From UBA6136 sp044237765 (GTDB lineage Bacteria > Pseudomonadota > Gammaproteobacteria > Methylococcales > Methylococcaceae), in the NCBI GenBank assembly GCA_044237765.1, contig JBIIEQ010000019.1, forward strand, positions 1 through 46,298: a stretch of 46,298 nt of DNA, in the 5' to 3' direction. Every line of letters begins with the position of its first letter. Position 1 is the stretch's first letter. This document shows positions 26,141 through 37,231 of this stretch, piece by piece. The position numbers were made by a program, and so were the translations under genes. A model generated the notes under the pieces. The model was not told where the DNA came from, did no database searches, and saw nothing but the letters and a program-made list of their open reading frames with translations.

Positions 26141-26419
26141 ATGCCCTTCACGCTGGTTTTCACCGAGTCCTACAACCGCCGCGCGGCTCGCTGGCTCAAG
26201 CGGCATCCGGATTTGCGAGGGACTTATCTCAAGACCCTGCTACTGTTGGAAGCCAACCCGCATCATCCCTCCCTGCGACTGCATGCCTTGAGCGGCAAGC
26301 TGGATGGCCTGCATGCCATCTCCATCAACCTGTCCTATCGCATCACCCTGGAATTCCTGATAGAGGATGACCGAATCGTTCTGGTGAATGTCGGCGATCA
26401 TGACGCTGTTTACCGATAA
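26141..26419 (+). CDS. Type II toxin, RelE/YafQ-like
   Basis: A 92-residue protein with the RelE-superfamily pattern: YNRRAARWLKRHPDLRGTYL, then HPSLRLHALSGKLDGLHAI, YRITLEFLI, and an ending VNVGDHDAVYR. Family toxins cut mRNA at the ribosome or otherwise block translation. The C-terminal H-D-x-V-Y-R resembles the catalytic end of YafQ/HigB relatives. It follows its antitoxin by one base and precedes hsdR by seven, so the addiction pair sits within the restriction operon. The frame is intact. Confidence 0.85.
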   Translation: MPFTLVFTESYNRRAARWLKRHPDLRGTYLKTLLLLEANPHHPSLRLHALSGKLDGLHAISINLSYRITLEFLIEDDRIVLVNVGDHDAVYR

Positions 26420-26426
26420 ACCCGCT

Positions 26427-29400
26427 ATGCCCCTCCACCACGAAATCGCCTTCGAAACCGAAATCTGCGAGCACCTCGGTGCCCATGGCTGGCTATACGC
26501 CGAAGGGGATGCGGCGGGCTATGACCGGGCGCGGGCGTTGTTCCCGGCCGATGTGATCGCATGGGTACAGGCCAGCCAACCCAAGGCATGGGACACGCTG
26601 GTCAAAAACCACGGGGCCAAGGCGGAGACGGTCTTGCTGGATCGCCTGCGGGCCAGCCTCAATGTGCAAGGCACATTGGCGGTATTGCGGCATGGCATTG
26701 AATTGCTGGGTCTGCGGGAGAAACTGCGGCTGGCGCGATTCAAGCCGGCCAATGCGCTGAACCCGGATATTCTGGCCGAGTATGGCGCCAACCGGCTGCG
26801 GGTCGTGCGGCAGGTGCGCTACTCGCTGCACAACGAGAACTGCATTGATCTGGTGCATTTCCTCAATGGCATTCCGGTCAGCACGGTGGAACTGAAGACC
26901 GACTTCACCCAGTCGGTCGAGGATGCCGTCGACCAGTACCGCTTTGATCGCAACCCCACGCCCAAGGGGCAGAGGGCGGCGGAACCGCTGCTGAGCTTCC
27001 CTAATGGCGCACTGGTGCATTTCGCCGTCAGCAATGACGAGGCGCGAATGACTACCAAGCTGGAGGGGCCGGCGACTAACTTCTTGCCGTTCAATCTCGG
27101 CAACGAGGGTGGCGCGGGCAATCCACCCTCACCCCTGACCCCTCTCCCAGGGGGCGAGGGGAAGACAAGTGGCGGGCACCGCACCGCCTACCTGTGGCAG
27201 GACGTCTGGGACCGGGACAGCTGGCTGGAGATCATCGGCCGCTATCTGGTGACCAAACGCGACGAGAAGCAGAAGATTGCCGGGCTGATCTTCCCGCGCT
27301 TCCACCAGCTCGATGGCACCCGCAAGCTGATCGAGGCCATCCTCCGCGAAGGACCGGGCGGCAGCTTCCTGATCCATCGCTTCCCCTATTCCGGCAAGTA
27401 TCTGATCCAGCACTCCGCCGGGTCGGGCAAGACCAACTCCATTGCATGGGCGGCGCACTTCCTCGCCGATCTGCACGATGCCGAGAACCACAAGCTGTTC
27501 GATACCGTACTGGTCGTCTCCGACCGCAACGTGCTGGATGCCCAGCTGCAGGAGGCCATCTTCGATTTCGAGCGCACCAAGGGCGTGGTGGCGACCATCA
27601 GTTCCGACAACGGCAGCAAGAGCGGCCAATTGGCTACGGCGCTGGCCGGTGACAAGAAGATTGTCGTCTGCACCATCCAGACCTTCCCGCACGCGCTGAA
27701 GCTGATCGAAGAACTGACCGCCACGCAGGGCAAGCGCTTTGCCGTCATCGCCGACGAGGCGCATTCCTCGCAGACCGGCGAAGCCGCCGCCAAGCTCAAG
27801 GCGGTGCTGTCGGCCGAGGAGTTGGCCGAGCTGAACGATGGCGGCGACATCAGCAACGAAGACATCCTCGCTGCACAGATGGCCAGCCGCGCCAAGGACA
27901 GCAACATCACCTACATCGCCTTCACGGCCACGCCCAAGGCCAAGACCATGGAGCTATTCGGGCGTCCACCGGATCTGACCCAGCCATCGGGACCGGACAA
28001 TCTCCCGGCACCCTTCCATGTCTATTCGATGCGACAGGCCATCGAAGAAGGTTTCATCCTCGATGTGCTGAAGAACTACACGCCTTACAGCCTCGCCTTC
28101 AAGCTGGCACAGGCCGGCGAGCAGGGCGTGACCACCGAGGTCGACAAGGATGAGGCCACCAAGGGGCTGGTGCGCTGGGTCAAGCTGCACCCCTACAACA
28201 TTGCCCAGAAAGTGCAGGTTGTTGTCGAACACTTCCGCCAAAACGTCGCCCCGCTGCTGGATGGCAAGGCCAAGGCCATGGTGGTCGTCTCCAGCCGGCT
28301 TGAAGCCGTGCGTTGGAAGCTGGCGATTGATGATTACATCAAGAGCCGGGGCTACCCCATCGGCACGCTGGCCGCCTTCTCGGGTGAGGTCAACGATACG
28401 GACTCTGGGCCGGACCCGTTCAGCGAAACCTCATCCAACCTGAACCCGACGCTCAAGGGCCGGGATATCCGCGAAGCCTTCAAGACCGATGAGTTCCGCA
28501 TCCTGCTGGCCGCGAACAAGTTCCAGACCGGCTTCGATCAACCGCTCCTCTGCGGCCTGTATGTCGACAAGCGGCTGGCGGGGATACAGGCAGTGCAGAC
28601 CCTGTCCCGGCTCAACCGGGCGTATCCCGGCAAGGACACCACCTATGTGCTGGATTTCATCAACGATCCCGAAGAGGTCTTGGCGGCATTCCGCGCCTAC
28701 CACACCACCGCCGAGCTGGAAGGCGTCACCGACCCGCATCTGGTTTTCACTCTCAAGGAAAAGCTTGATGCCGCCGGTCATTACGACGACGGGCAGGTCG
28801 ACCGGGTGGTCAATGTCCTGCTCGATCCCCATGCCAAACAAAGCGAGCTCATCGCGGCACTGGAGCCGGTAGTCGATCCACTGGTCAGGCAGTACAGGCA
28901 GTGGCAGGAGAAGCTGGCGACGGCCAAGGAGCAAAACGACACTCATGCCGAGCAGGCCGCACAGGATGCACTCAATGCCCTGCTGCTGTTCAAGCGTGAT
29001 ATCGGCACTTTTCAGCGGCTCTACAGCTTCCTCTCGCAGATCTTCGATTACGGCAACACGGCCATCGAGAAGCGCCATCTGTTCTTCAAACCGCTGCTAC
29101 CGCTGCTGGAGTTTGGGCGAGATCGTGAGCAGATCGACTACTCCACGCTAACGCTGACCCACTACGGGCTGAAGAACAAGGGCAAGCGCCATCTCAATCT
29201 TGGCGATGACGGCGTCAAGCTGCAGCCCGCCGAGTATGTCGGCTCCGGTCAGGTCCGCGACCAGGAAAAAGCCCTGCTCGAAGAGATCATCACCCGCGTC
29301 AACGAACTGTTCCAAGGCGAACTGACTGACGATGACAAGCTGGTTTACGTCAACAACGTGCTCAAGACCAAGCTGCTGGAGTCGGAGATTCTGGTCAAGC

Positions 29401-29612
29401 AGGCGGCCAGCAACAGCAAGAAGCAGTTCGCCGAATCACCGGATCTGGCCTCCAGCATCCTTGACGCCATCATGGACGCGCTCGATGCGCACAGCACCAT
29501 GAGCAAGCAGGCGCTGGAGTCGGAGAAGGTTCGCCACGGATTGCGCGACATCCTGCTGGGGCCGGGGCAGTTGTATGAGACCTTGCGCGCAAGGGTCGCG
29601 CAACACCCTTAG
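26427..29612 (+). CDS. hsdR: Type I restriction-modification, restriction/translocase subunit
   Basis: About 1061 residues with ATG 26427 (ATG 26400 and 26388 are in frame and possible). The N-terminal nuclease domain has a VELKT motif with Glu155 and Lys157 of the PD-(D/E)xK type. The SF2 helicase follows with Walker A in HSAGSGKTNS (about 329-338), DEAH at 443-446 and AFTATPKAKT. The C-terminal part should bind the M2S core. With HsdM and HsdS it moves DNA and cuts at a distance from unmethylated sites. Oddities: residues about 233-245 (containing SPLTPLPGGEG) come from a palindromic repeat inserted in frame between nuclease and helicase, and a toxin-antitoxin pair separates it from hsdS. 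Confidence 0.93.
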   Translation: MPLHHEIAFETEICEHLGAHGWLYAEGDAAGYDRARALFPADVIAWVQASQPKAWDTLVKNHGAKAETVLLDRLRASLNVQGTLAVLRHGIELLGLREKLRLARFKPANALNPDILAEYGANRLRVVRQVRYSLHNENCIDLVHFLNGIPVSTVELKTDFTQSVEDAVDQYRFDRNPTPKGQRAAEPLLSFPNGALVHFAVSNDEARMTTKLEGPATNFLPFNLGNEGGAGNPPSPLTPLPGGEGKTSGGHRTAYLWQDVWDRDSWLEIIGRYLVTKRDEKQKIAGLIFPRFHQLDGTRKLIEAILREGPGGSFLIHRFPYSGKYLIQHSAGSGKTNSIAWAAHFLADLHDAENHKLFDTVLVVSDRNVLDAQLQEAIFDFERTKGVVATISSDNGSKSGQLATALAGDKKIVVCTIQTFPHALKLIEELTATQGKRFAVIADEAHSSQTGEAAAKLKAVLSAEELAELNDGGDISNEDILAAQMASRAKDSNITYIAFTATPKAKTMELFGRPPDLTQPSGPDNLPAPFHVYSMRQAIEEGFILDVLKNYTPYSLAFKLAQAGEQGVTTEVDKDEATKGLVRWVKLHPYNIAQKVQVVVEHFRQNVAPLLDGKAKAMVVVSSRLEAVRWKLAIDDYIKSRGYPIGTLAAFSGEVNDTDSGPDPFSETSSNLNPTLKGRDIREAFKTDEFRILLAANKFQTGFDQPLLCGLYVDKRLAGIQAVQTLSRLNRAYPGKDTTYVLDFINDPEEVLAAFRAYHTTAELEGVTDPHLVFTLKEKLDAAGHYDDGQVDRVVNVLLDPHAKQSELIAALEPVVDPLVRQYRQWQEKLATAKEQNDTHAEQAAQDALNALLLFKRDIGTFQRLYSFLSQIFDYGNTAIEKRHLFFKPLLPLLEFGRDREQIDYSTLTLTHYGLKNKGKRHLNLGDDGVKLQPAEYVGSGQVRDQEKALLEEIITRVNELFQGELTDDDKLVYVNNVLKTKLLESEILVKQAASNSKKQFAESPDLASSILDAIMDALDAHSTMSKQALESEKVRHGLRDILLGPGQLYETLRARVAQHP
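27126..27161 (+). repeat. Palindromic repeat inserted in frame within hsdR
   Basis: The segment begins CCCTCACCCCTGACCCCTCT and ends in GGGGGCGAGGGG, so its ends are inverted repeats (CCCCTCtCCC against GGGgCGAGGGG). It closely resembles the small palindromic repeat found between genes in many bacterial genomes, whose translation gives PLTPLP-GEG. Here it is kept in frame within hsdR. Family assignment is from memory. Confidence 0.7.
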
Positions 29613-29636
29613 ATCCGCCGCAAGTCGGTCAGGCGT

Positions 29637-29666
29637 TTGGATGCGCGTGCCTCATTCGGCTATGAT
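29637..29666 (+). promoter_or_regulatory. Possible sigma-70 promoter for tgt
   Basis: TATGAT at 29661-29666 is one base from the -10 consensus. A weak -35 (TTGGAT, 29637-29642) lies 18 bases upstream. Transcripts from here would include the hairpin at 29692-29727 in their leader. This is a prediction by eye. Confidence 0.4.
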
Positions 29667-29691
29667 CCAGCCAGCTATCCACATACAGAGT

Positions 29692-29727
29692 CAATCGGCC
29701 CGCTTGCCGCTGCAAGCGGGCCGATTG
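29692..29727 (+). other. Perfect 16-bp hairpin in the tgt leader
   Basis: CAATCGGCCCGCTTGC (29692-29707) pairs exactly with GCAAGCGGGCCGATTG (29712-29727), leaving a four-base loop. It lies between the hsdR stop and the tgt start. No T-run follows on either strand, so it may be a poor terminator for hsdR, an mRNA-stabilising stem or a leader regulatory element for tgt. Confidence 0.55.
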
Positions 29728-29749
29728 CGTTAAGGCACACGGAAAAACC

Positions 29750-30871
29750 ATGACGATGAAGTTCAGTGTTTCAGGTACCGATGGCGCGGCGCGGCGCGGT
29801 GAGTTGTCGTTTCCTCGCGGCACGGTGCAGACGCCGGCGTTCATGCCGGTCGGGACCTACGGCACGGTCAAGGCGATGACGCCGGAGGAGCTGCGGGAGA
29901 TCGGGGCCGAGATCATTCTTGGAAACACCTTCCACCTCATGCTGCGGCCCGGTACCGAGATCATCCGCAAGCATGGGGATCTGCATGACTTCATGCACTG
30001 GAGCGGGCCAATCCTGACGGATTCGGGCGGCTTTCAGGTCTTCAGTCTGGGCGCGATGCGCAAGATTACCGAGGCCGGGGTCAAGTTTCAGTCGCCGGTG
30101 AATGGCGACAGCGTCTTCCTGGGGCCCGAGGAGTCGATGGCGGTGCAGCGCGCGCTGGGGTCTGACATCGTGATGATTTTCGACGAGTGCACCCCCTTTC
30201 CCGCGACCTGGGAGCAGGCGCGGGACTCGATGCAGCTTTCGCTGCGCTGGGCGGAGCGGAGCCGGATCGCGCATGGCGATAGCGAATCGGCCCTGTTTGC
30301 CATTGTGCAGGGTGGCATCTACGAGGATTTGCGGCGAGAGTCGGCCAGCGGTCTCAAGGCCATCGGGTTTGACGGCTATGCGATTGGCGGCCTCTCGGTT
30401 GGCGAGCCCAAGGAGGACCGGGCCCGGGTGCTGGGGGCGGTGGTACCGACCCTGCCCGCCGACAAGCCGCGTTATCTGATGGGTGTAGGCACGCCCGAGG
30501 ATATCGTCGAAGCCGTGTGTGCAGGCATCGACATGTTCGATTGCGTGATGCCCACGCGCAATGCCCGCAATGCCCACATCTTTACCCGTCATGGCACCCT
30601 GCGGCTGCGCAACAGCGTGTACCAGGACGATACCCGCCCGCTGGACGAGGCGTGTGGCTGTTATACCTGCCGGCATTACAGCCGTGCCTATCTGCGTCAT
30701 CTCGACAAATGCGCGGAGATACTGGGCGCCCGGCTGAATACCATCCATAACCTCTATTACTATCAGGAACTGATGGCGGGTCTCCGCGCTGCGATTGCCG
30801 GCGGAACGCTGGACTCGTTCGTGGCCGAGTTCTACCGTCTGCGAGAAAGTTCCCCGGCTTCTGTGGCATAA
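29750..30871 (+). CDS. tgt: tRNA-guanine (queuine) transglycosylase
   Basis: A 373-residue TIM-barrel enzyme exchanging G34 for preQ1 in tRNAs for Asn, Asp, His and Tyr. The general acid Asp91 lies in LTDSGGFQVFS and the nucleophile Asp264 in FDCVMPTRNARNAH. The zinc site is seen as CGCYTCRHYSRAYLRH. Length and domain order are those of the family. The start ATG has only a weak GGAAA upstream. It leads the tgt-yajC-secD-secF run. Confidence 0.96.
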   Translation: MTMKFSVSGTDGAARRGELSFPRGTVQTPAFMPVGTYGTVKAMTPEELREIGAEIILGNTFHLMLRPGTEIIRKHGDLHDFMHWSGPILTDSGGFQVFSLGAMRKITEAGVKFQSPVNGDSVFLGPEESMAVQRALGSDIVMIFDECTPFPATWEQARDSMQLSLRWAERSRIAHGDSESALFAIVQGGIYEDLRRESASGLKAIGFDGYAIGGLSVGEPKEDRARVLGAVVPTLPADKPRYLMGVGTPEDIVEAVCAGIDMFDCVMPTRNARNAHIFTRHGTLRLRNSVYQDDTRPLDEACGCYTCRHYSRAYLRHLDKCAEILGARLNTIHNLYYYQELMAGLRAAIAGGTLDSFVAEFYRLRESSPASVA

Positions 30872-30909
30872 TTCGCGGCTTTAACGTCTTTGTCTCAGGA
30901 GCACCGATC

Positions 30910-31263
30910 ATGGGTTTTTTCATCTCTGATGCCTTAGCTGAAGCTGGTCCCGCCGCTGCCCAGGACCCTGGTCTGGTGGGGATGATCCTGCCGCTCGGCA
31001 TCATGGCCGCGTTCTTTTTCCTGTTCATCCTGCCGCAGCAGCGCAAGACCAAGGAACACAAGAAAATGATCGACGCCCTGAGCAAGGGTAGTGAGGTGGT
31101 CACGACCGGCGGTCTGCTGGGCCGAATCGTCGAGCTGGACGACAACTTCGTGCAGCTGGAACTGGCCGACAATGTGCAGGTGCATGTCCAGCGCGCCGCC
31201 GTGCAGTCGCTGCTGCCCAAGGGCACTTTCAAGGCCAGCAAGAAAAAATCGGACAAGGCGTAA
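30910..31263 (+). CDS. yajC: Sec translocon accessory protein YajC
   Basis: A 117-residue protein with a single membrane helix (about residues 18-40, LVGMILPLGIMAAFFFLFIL), followed by PQQRKTKEHKKMIDAL and the conserved GSEVVTTGGLLGRIVELDD. AGGAGC precedes the ATG. It joins SecD and SecF in the holo-translocon and lies upstream of both in the usual order. Confidence 0.95.
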   Translation: MGFFISDALAEAGPAAAQDPGLVGMILPLGIMAAFFFLFILPQQRKTKEHKKMIDALSKGSEVVTTGGLLGRIVELDDNFVQLELADNVQVHVQRAAVQSLLPKGTFKASKKKSDKA

Positions 31264-31322
31264 TCCCGAATCCCCCTTCCCGCTGATTCCTCCCCCGGAC
31301 GTCGCGCTCATAGGCAGCCAAC

Positions 31323-33164
31323 ATGCGTAATCATTTTCCACTCTGGAAAAACATCCTCATTCTTCTCATCCTCACCCTGGCGGCGATTTATGCGTTGCCG
31401 AACTTCTTCGGCGAGGACCCTTCGGTGCAATTGTCCCCGGCCAGAGGGTCGGCGCTGGATCAGGCGCTGGTGACGCAGTCCGAGAAGGCTCTCGCCGATG
31501 CGGGTCTCAAGGCCAAGGGTGTGGAGCTGAGCGAAAAGCGCCTGCTGGTGCGTTTCGCCGATACCGACGCCCAGCTGAAGGCCGCCGATGCGCTGAAAGC
31601 CGTGTATGGCGATCGCTACACCGTGGCCCTTAACCTGGCGCCGGCGACTCCCAACTGGTTGCGCAAGATTGGCGCCGACCCCATGTATCTGGGTCTCGAT
31701 CTTCGTGGTGGTGTGCATTTCATGATGCAGGTCGACATGGAAGCCGCCATCAAGCAGGCCGAAGAGCGCTACGCCGAGGATATCCGCACGATGCTGCGTG
31801 ACAGCAAGATCCAGTACCTGTCCGTGGATCGCGACAATCACGCCATTCAGATCAAGTTCCAGGACGCCGCAACCCTCGGCCAGGCCGAAAATACGCTCAA
31901 GCGGGAAATGCGTGGGCTGATGTTCTCGGAAGAGGGCAATGCCCTCATCGCCCGGATGACTGATGCTGACGTGCGCGAGATTCGCCGTCTGGCGGTGGCG
32001 CAGAACGTGACCACCCTGCGCAATCGCGTCAACGAGTTGGGTGTGGCCGAGCCGGTGATCCAGCAGCAGGGTGAAGACCGCATCGTTGTCCAGTTGCCGG
32101 GTGTGCAGGACACCGCCCGCGCCAAGGAAATCCTCGGCGCCACGGCGACGCTGGAATTCCGCATGGTAGACACCGAGCACCCCACCCCGACCGATGAGAC
32201 CAAAACCCCTATTGGATCCAAGCTCTACAAGGATCGCCAGGGCAAGCCGGTGCTGTTGCAACGGAAGATCATCGTCACCGGCGACCAGATCATCGACGCA
32301 TCTTCCGGTCTGGAACAACAATCCGGCTCCGCCGCGGTCTTTATTACCCTGAATGGCCCGGGCGCCCGCAAGATGGCGGACACCACCAAGGAAAACATCA
32401 ACAAGCCGATGGCCGTGGTCTACATCGAGAACAAGACCGAGACCAAGGATGTCAACGGCCAGAAACTGACGACCCGAAAGACCGTCGAGGAAGTCATCAA
32501 TATCGCGACCATTCGTGACCGTTTCAGCAAGCGTTTCCAGATCAGCGGGCTGGACGGAACGGACGAAGCCCGTAACCTGTCCCTGTTGCTGAGATCCGGT
32601 GCCCTGGCGGCGCCGGTCGATATCGTCGAGGAGCGCACCGTCGGTCCGAGTCTCGGCAAGGAAAACATCGAACAGGGCAAGCGTTCCTTCATCATCGGCT
32701 TCCTGCTGATCGCGGTGGTGATGATCGGTTACTACAAGGTGTTTGGCGTGATTGCTGTGCTGACCCTGATCTTCAACGTCGCCCTGATTCTGGCAATCCT
32801 GTCTGCGTTACAAGCCACGCTGACCTTGCCGGGTATTGCCGGTATCACCTTGACGATCGGTATGGCGGTCGACGCCAACGTGCTGATTTACGAACGCATC
32901 AAGGAAGAGTTGCGCAACGGCACGTCCATCCAGTCCAGCATCTATGCGGGCTTTGAGCGCGCCTTCGCGACCATTTTCGATTCCAACATCACGACCCTGC
33001 TGGCGGCCGTGATGCTGTTCGGCATTGGGTCGGGCCCGGTCAAGGGTTTTGCCGTCACGCTGACCATCGGCATCCTGACGTCCATGTTCACGGCCGTCAT
33101 GTGTACCCGCATGATGGTCAATTTTGTTTACGGTCAGCGACGAGTCAACAAACTCTGGATCTGA
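31323..33164 (+). CDS. secD: Protein translocase subunit SecD
   Basis: A 613-residue inner-membrane protein. The first helix (about 8-25) is followed by a large periplasmic domain containing YLGLDLRGGVHFMMQVD, then five C-terminal helices with GMAVDANVLIYERIKEEL and FDSNITTLLAAVMLFGIG. It uses the proton gradient to pull exported proteins out of SecYEG. The length agrees with gammaproteobacterial SecD. secF follows after a 31-base gap. Confidence 0.96.
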   Translation: MRNHFPLWKNILILLILTLAAIYALPNFFGEDPSVQLSPARGSALDQALVTQSEKALADAGLKAKGVELSEKRLLVRFADTDAQLKAADALKAVYGDRYTVALNLAPATPNWLRKIGADPMYLGLDLRGGVHFMMQVDMEAAIKQAEERYAEDIRTMLRDSKIQYLSVDRDNHAIQIKFQDAATLGQAENTLKREMRGLMFSEEGNALIARMTDADVREIRRLAVAQNVTTLRNRVNELGVAEPVIQQQGEDRIVVQLPGVQDTARAKEILGATATLEFRMVDTEHPTPTDETKTPIGSKLYKDRQGKPVLLQRKIIVTGDQIIDASSGLEQQSGSAAVFITLNGPGARKMADTTKENINKPMAVVYIENKTETKDVNGQKLTTRKTVEEVINIATIRDRFSKRFQISGLDGTDEARNLSLLLRSGALAAPVDIVEERTVGPSLGKENIEQGKRSFIIGFLLIAVVMIGYYKVFGVIAVLTLIFNVALILAILSALQATLTLPGIAGITLTIGMAVDANVLIYERIKEELRNGTSIQSSIYAGFERAFATIFDSNITTLLAAVMLFGIGSGPVKGFAVTLTIGILTSMFTAVMCTRMMVNFVYGQRRVNKLWI

Positions 33165-33195
33165 ATCCGGTCGCCGCATACAGGAGAAGATAATC

Positions 33196-34140
33196 ATGGT
33201 CGAGACGACTACCCAGGCCCAGCCTTACAAAATTGACTTCATGGGCAAGCGTGGCCTTTGGGTCACGATCTCTGCAATTCTCAGCCTGATAGCCGTGCTG
33301 TCGCTGGCTATCAGGGGGCTGAATTACGCCATTGACTTCACCGGCGGCACCGTTGTCGAAGCTGAATTCCAAAATACGGCGGATTTGGGGGATCTGCGTA
33401 CACGGCTTGAGACCGCTGGATTCAAGAGCCCTACGGTTCAGAACTTTGGTAGTTCCAAGGAAGTGCTGATTCGCCTGGCACCGCAGGAAGGCGTCAGCAA
33501 TCAGGATGTAAGGCCGAAAGTTTTGAGTGCCATCAATGATGGTGCCGCCAATCAGGCTCAAATCAATCGGATCGAGTTTGTGGGGCCGCAGGTGGGCGAC
33601 GATCTGGCCGAAGGGGCTGTGCTCGCTCTGCTTTTGGCGACCCTCGGTATCCTGATTTATGTAGCTTGGCGCTTTGAATGGCGCTTCGCACTGGGCGCGG
33701 TGCTTGCCACGCTGCATGATATCGTGATGATCCTTGGCATATTCTCGCTGCTGCAGTGGGAGTTTGATTTGAGTGTTCTCGCCGCTGTGCTCGCCGTCCT
33801 GGGTTATTCCCTGAACGATACCGTCGTGGTGTTCGACCGTATTCGAGAAAACTTCCGCAAGATTCGCCGCGCTGACACCGTCGAGGTGGTGAATTTGTCG
33901 ATCAATGAAACGCTGAGCCGGACGCTGATGACCTCATTCCTGACCCTGCTGACCGTGGTGGCCATGGCGATCTGGGGCGGTGGCGTAATTCACAATTTCG
34001 CGCTGGCACTGATCATCGGTATCGTGGTGGGTACTTACTCGTCCATCTATGTCGCGAGCTCACTGGCGGTCAGGCTGGGCATCAGCCGCGCCGACATGCT
34101 GGTGCCGGAGAAGGAAGGCGAGGCCGAAGGCCGTCCGTAA
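33196..34140 (+). CDS. secF: Protein translocase subunit SecF
   Basis: A 314-residue partner of SecD with six membrane helices. The signature DFTGGTVVEAEF follows the first helix, and GYSLNDTVVVFDRIREN with NETLSRTLMTSFLTLLTV mark the C-terminal half. ATG 33196 is chosen because AGGAGA lies eight bases upstream. An open frame from 33124 overlaps secD and is not conserved. A clear terminator follows. Confidence 0.96.
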   Translation: MVETTTQAQPYKIDFMGKRGLWVTISAILSLIAVLSLAIRGLNYAIDFTGGTVVEAEFQNTADLGDLRTRLETAGFKSPTVQNFGSSKEVLIRLAPQEGVSNQDVRPKVLSAINDGAANQAQINRIEFVGPQVGDDLAEGAVLALLLATLGILIYVAWRFEWRFALGAVLATLHDIVMILGIFSLLQWEFDLSVLAAVLAVLGYSLNDTVVVFDRIRENFRKIRRADTVEVVNLSINETLSRTLMTSFLTLLTVVAMAIWGGGVIHNFALALIIGIVVGTYSSIYVASSLAVRLGISRADMLVPEKEGEAEGRP

Positions 34141-34156
34141 CCGCATCGATCAATCC

Positions 34157-34189
34157 AGCAAAAAGGCCGCTTCGAGTGGCCTTTTTGCT
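34157..34189 (+). terminator. Rho-independent terminator after secF
   Basis: AGCAAAAAGGCC (34157-34168) and GGCCTTTTTGCT (34178-34189) form a perfect 12-bp stem with a nine-base loop. The T-run lies within the 3' arm and the A-run within the 5' arm, so it can act in both directions. It closes the tgt-yajC-secDF operon. Confidence 0.9.
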
Positions 34190-34232
34190 ATCCGGGCCTT
34201 TGGCCTCCCATTTCAACGCTGACTTTTAGCCG

Positions 34233-36545
<2,313 letters not shown>

Positions 36546-36569
36546 GTCAGCAAACCCGCCGTAAAAGAC

Positions 36570-36591
36570 CGGGGGCCATGTCGGGCCCCCG
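36570..36591. terminator. GC-rich hairpin between convergent tex and nhaD remnant
   Basis: CGGGGGCC (36570-36577) pairs with GGCCCCCG (36584-36591) over a six-base loop. No T-run follows on either strand, so it is a weak candidate terminator serving either converging gene. Confidence 0.5.
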
Positions 36592-36608
36592 CAGCGCAGA
36601 CCCTGTGC

Positions 36609-37121
36609 TCAGAAAGTCTGGGCGTTGATGAGAAAATGGGCCGCAATCGAGGCGGCATAGCCCAGCAGAATGGCTGGCATCCATTTGAGGTGCGTCATGA
36701 AGGTATAAACGCCCTTGGCCTGGCCCATGAGCGCCACGCCCGCCGCAGATCCGACCGACAGCAGACTGCCGCCCACGCCGGCGGTGAGCGTGACCAGCAA
36801 CCATTGGCCATGCGACATCTCCGGATGCATCGACAGGATCGCGTACATCACCGGAATGTTGTCCACCAGCGCCGATACCAGTCCGACCAGAATATTCGCG
36901 GCGGTCGGGCCCAGGTCACCGTATAGATAGCCGGAGGCCAGCGTCAGGTAGCCGATGAAGTTGATGCCGCCGACGCACAGCACGATGCCGTAGAAGAACA
37001 GCAGCGTGTCCCACTCCATCGAAGCCAGCTGATGGAAGACGTCAAACCGCTGGGGTTCGCAAGCAGTGCCCGTTTCCGGCCTGTTCTCGATCCCGGAAAT
37101 GTTGACCGGGATTTCCCTTCT
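36609..37121 (-). pseudogene. C-terminal remnant of an NhaD Na+/H+ antiporter
   Basis: The frame is open from 37121 to the stop at 36609. Its last 136 residues match the C-terminus of the complete NhaD at 41273-42730 at about 96 positions by eye, with shared WDTLLFFYG, GQWLLVTLTAGVGGSLL and HLKWMP. The upstream 34 residues correspond to the hydrophilic loop, with FDVFH shared. The N-terminal two thirds, with the ion-binding helices, are missing, and TGA at 37122-37124 closes the frame. Codon use is richer in G+C than in the complete copy, so it looks like an older resident gene rather than a fresh duplicate. A 136-residue fragment could start at ATG 37019, but activity is unlikely. Confidence 0.8.
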
Positions 37122-37231
37122 TCATTGGCTGCAGGCAGGGACAGAAACGGAAGCAAATGAATCAGCGGCAGGCCGGGTTAATGGGACTATGCAACTCATC
37201 TGCTTGATGAGGTGAGCAGTTGATTGCAAGT

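Noticed and set aside
29613..29749. preQ1 riboswitch upstream of tgt
   Set aside because: The only structure is a long perfect hairpin. The small pseudoknot and A-rich tail of preQ1 aptamers are absent.
29613..29749. attR copy of the tRNA-Leu 3' end at the far side of the island
   Set aside because: No stretch matching the tRNA T arm or acceptor end was found in this gap.
29771..30748. A 325-codon open frame antisense to tgt
   Set aside because: It lies wholly within an unmistakable tgt gene. The protein is rich in His, Arg and Gly, as is usual for antisense frames.
31308..32321. A 337-codon open frame antisense to secD
   Set aside because: It is fully explained by secD codon bias and has no domain or start signal.
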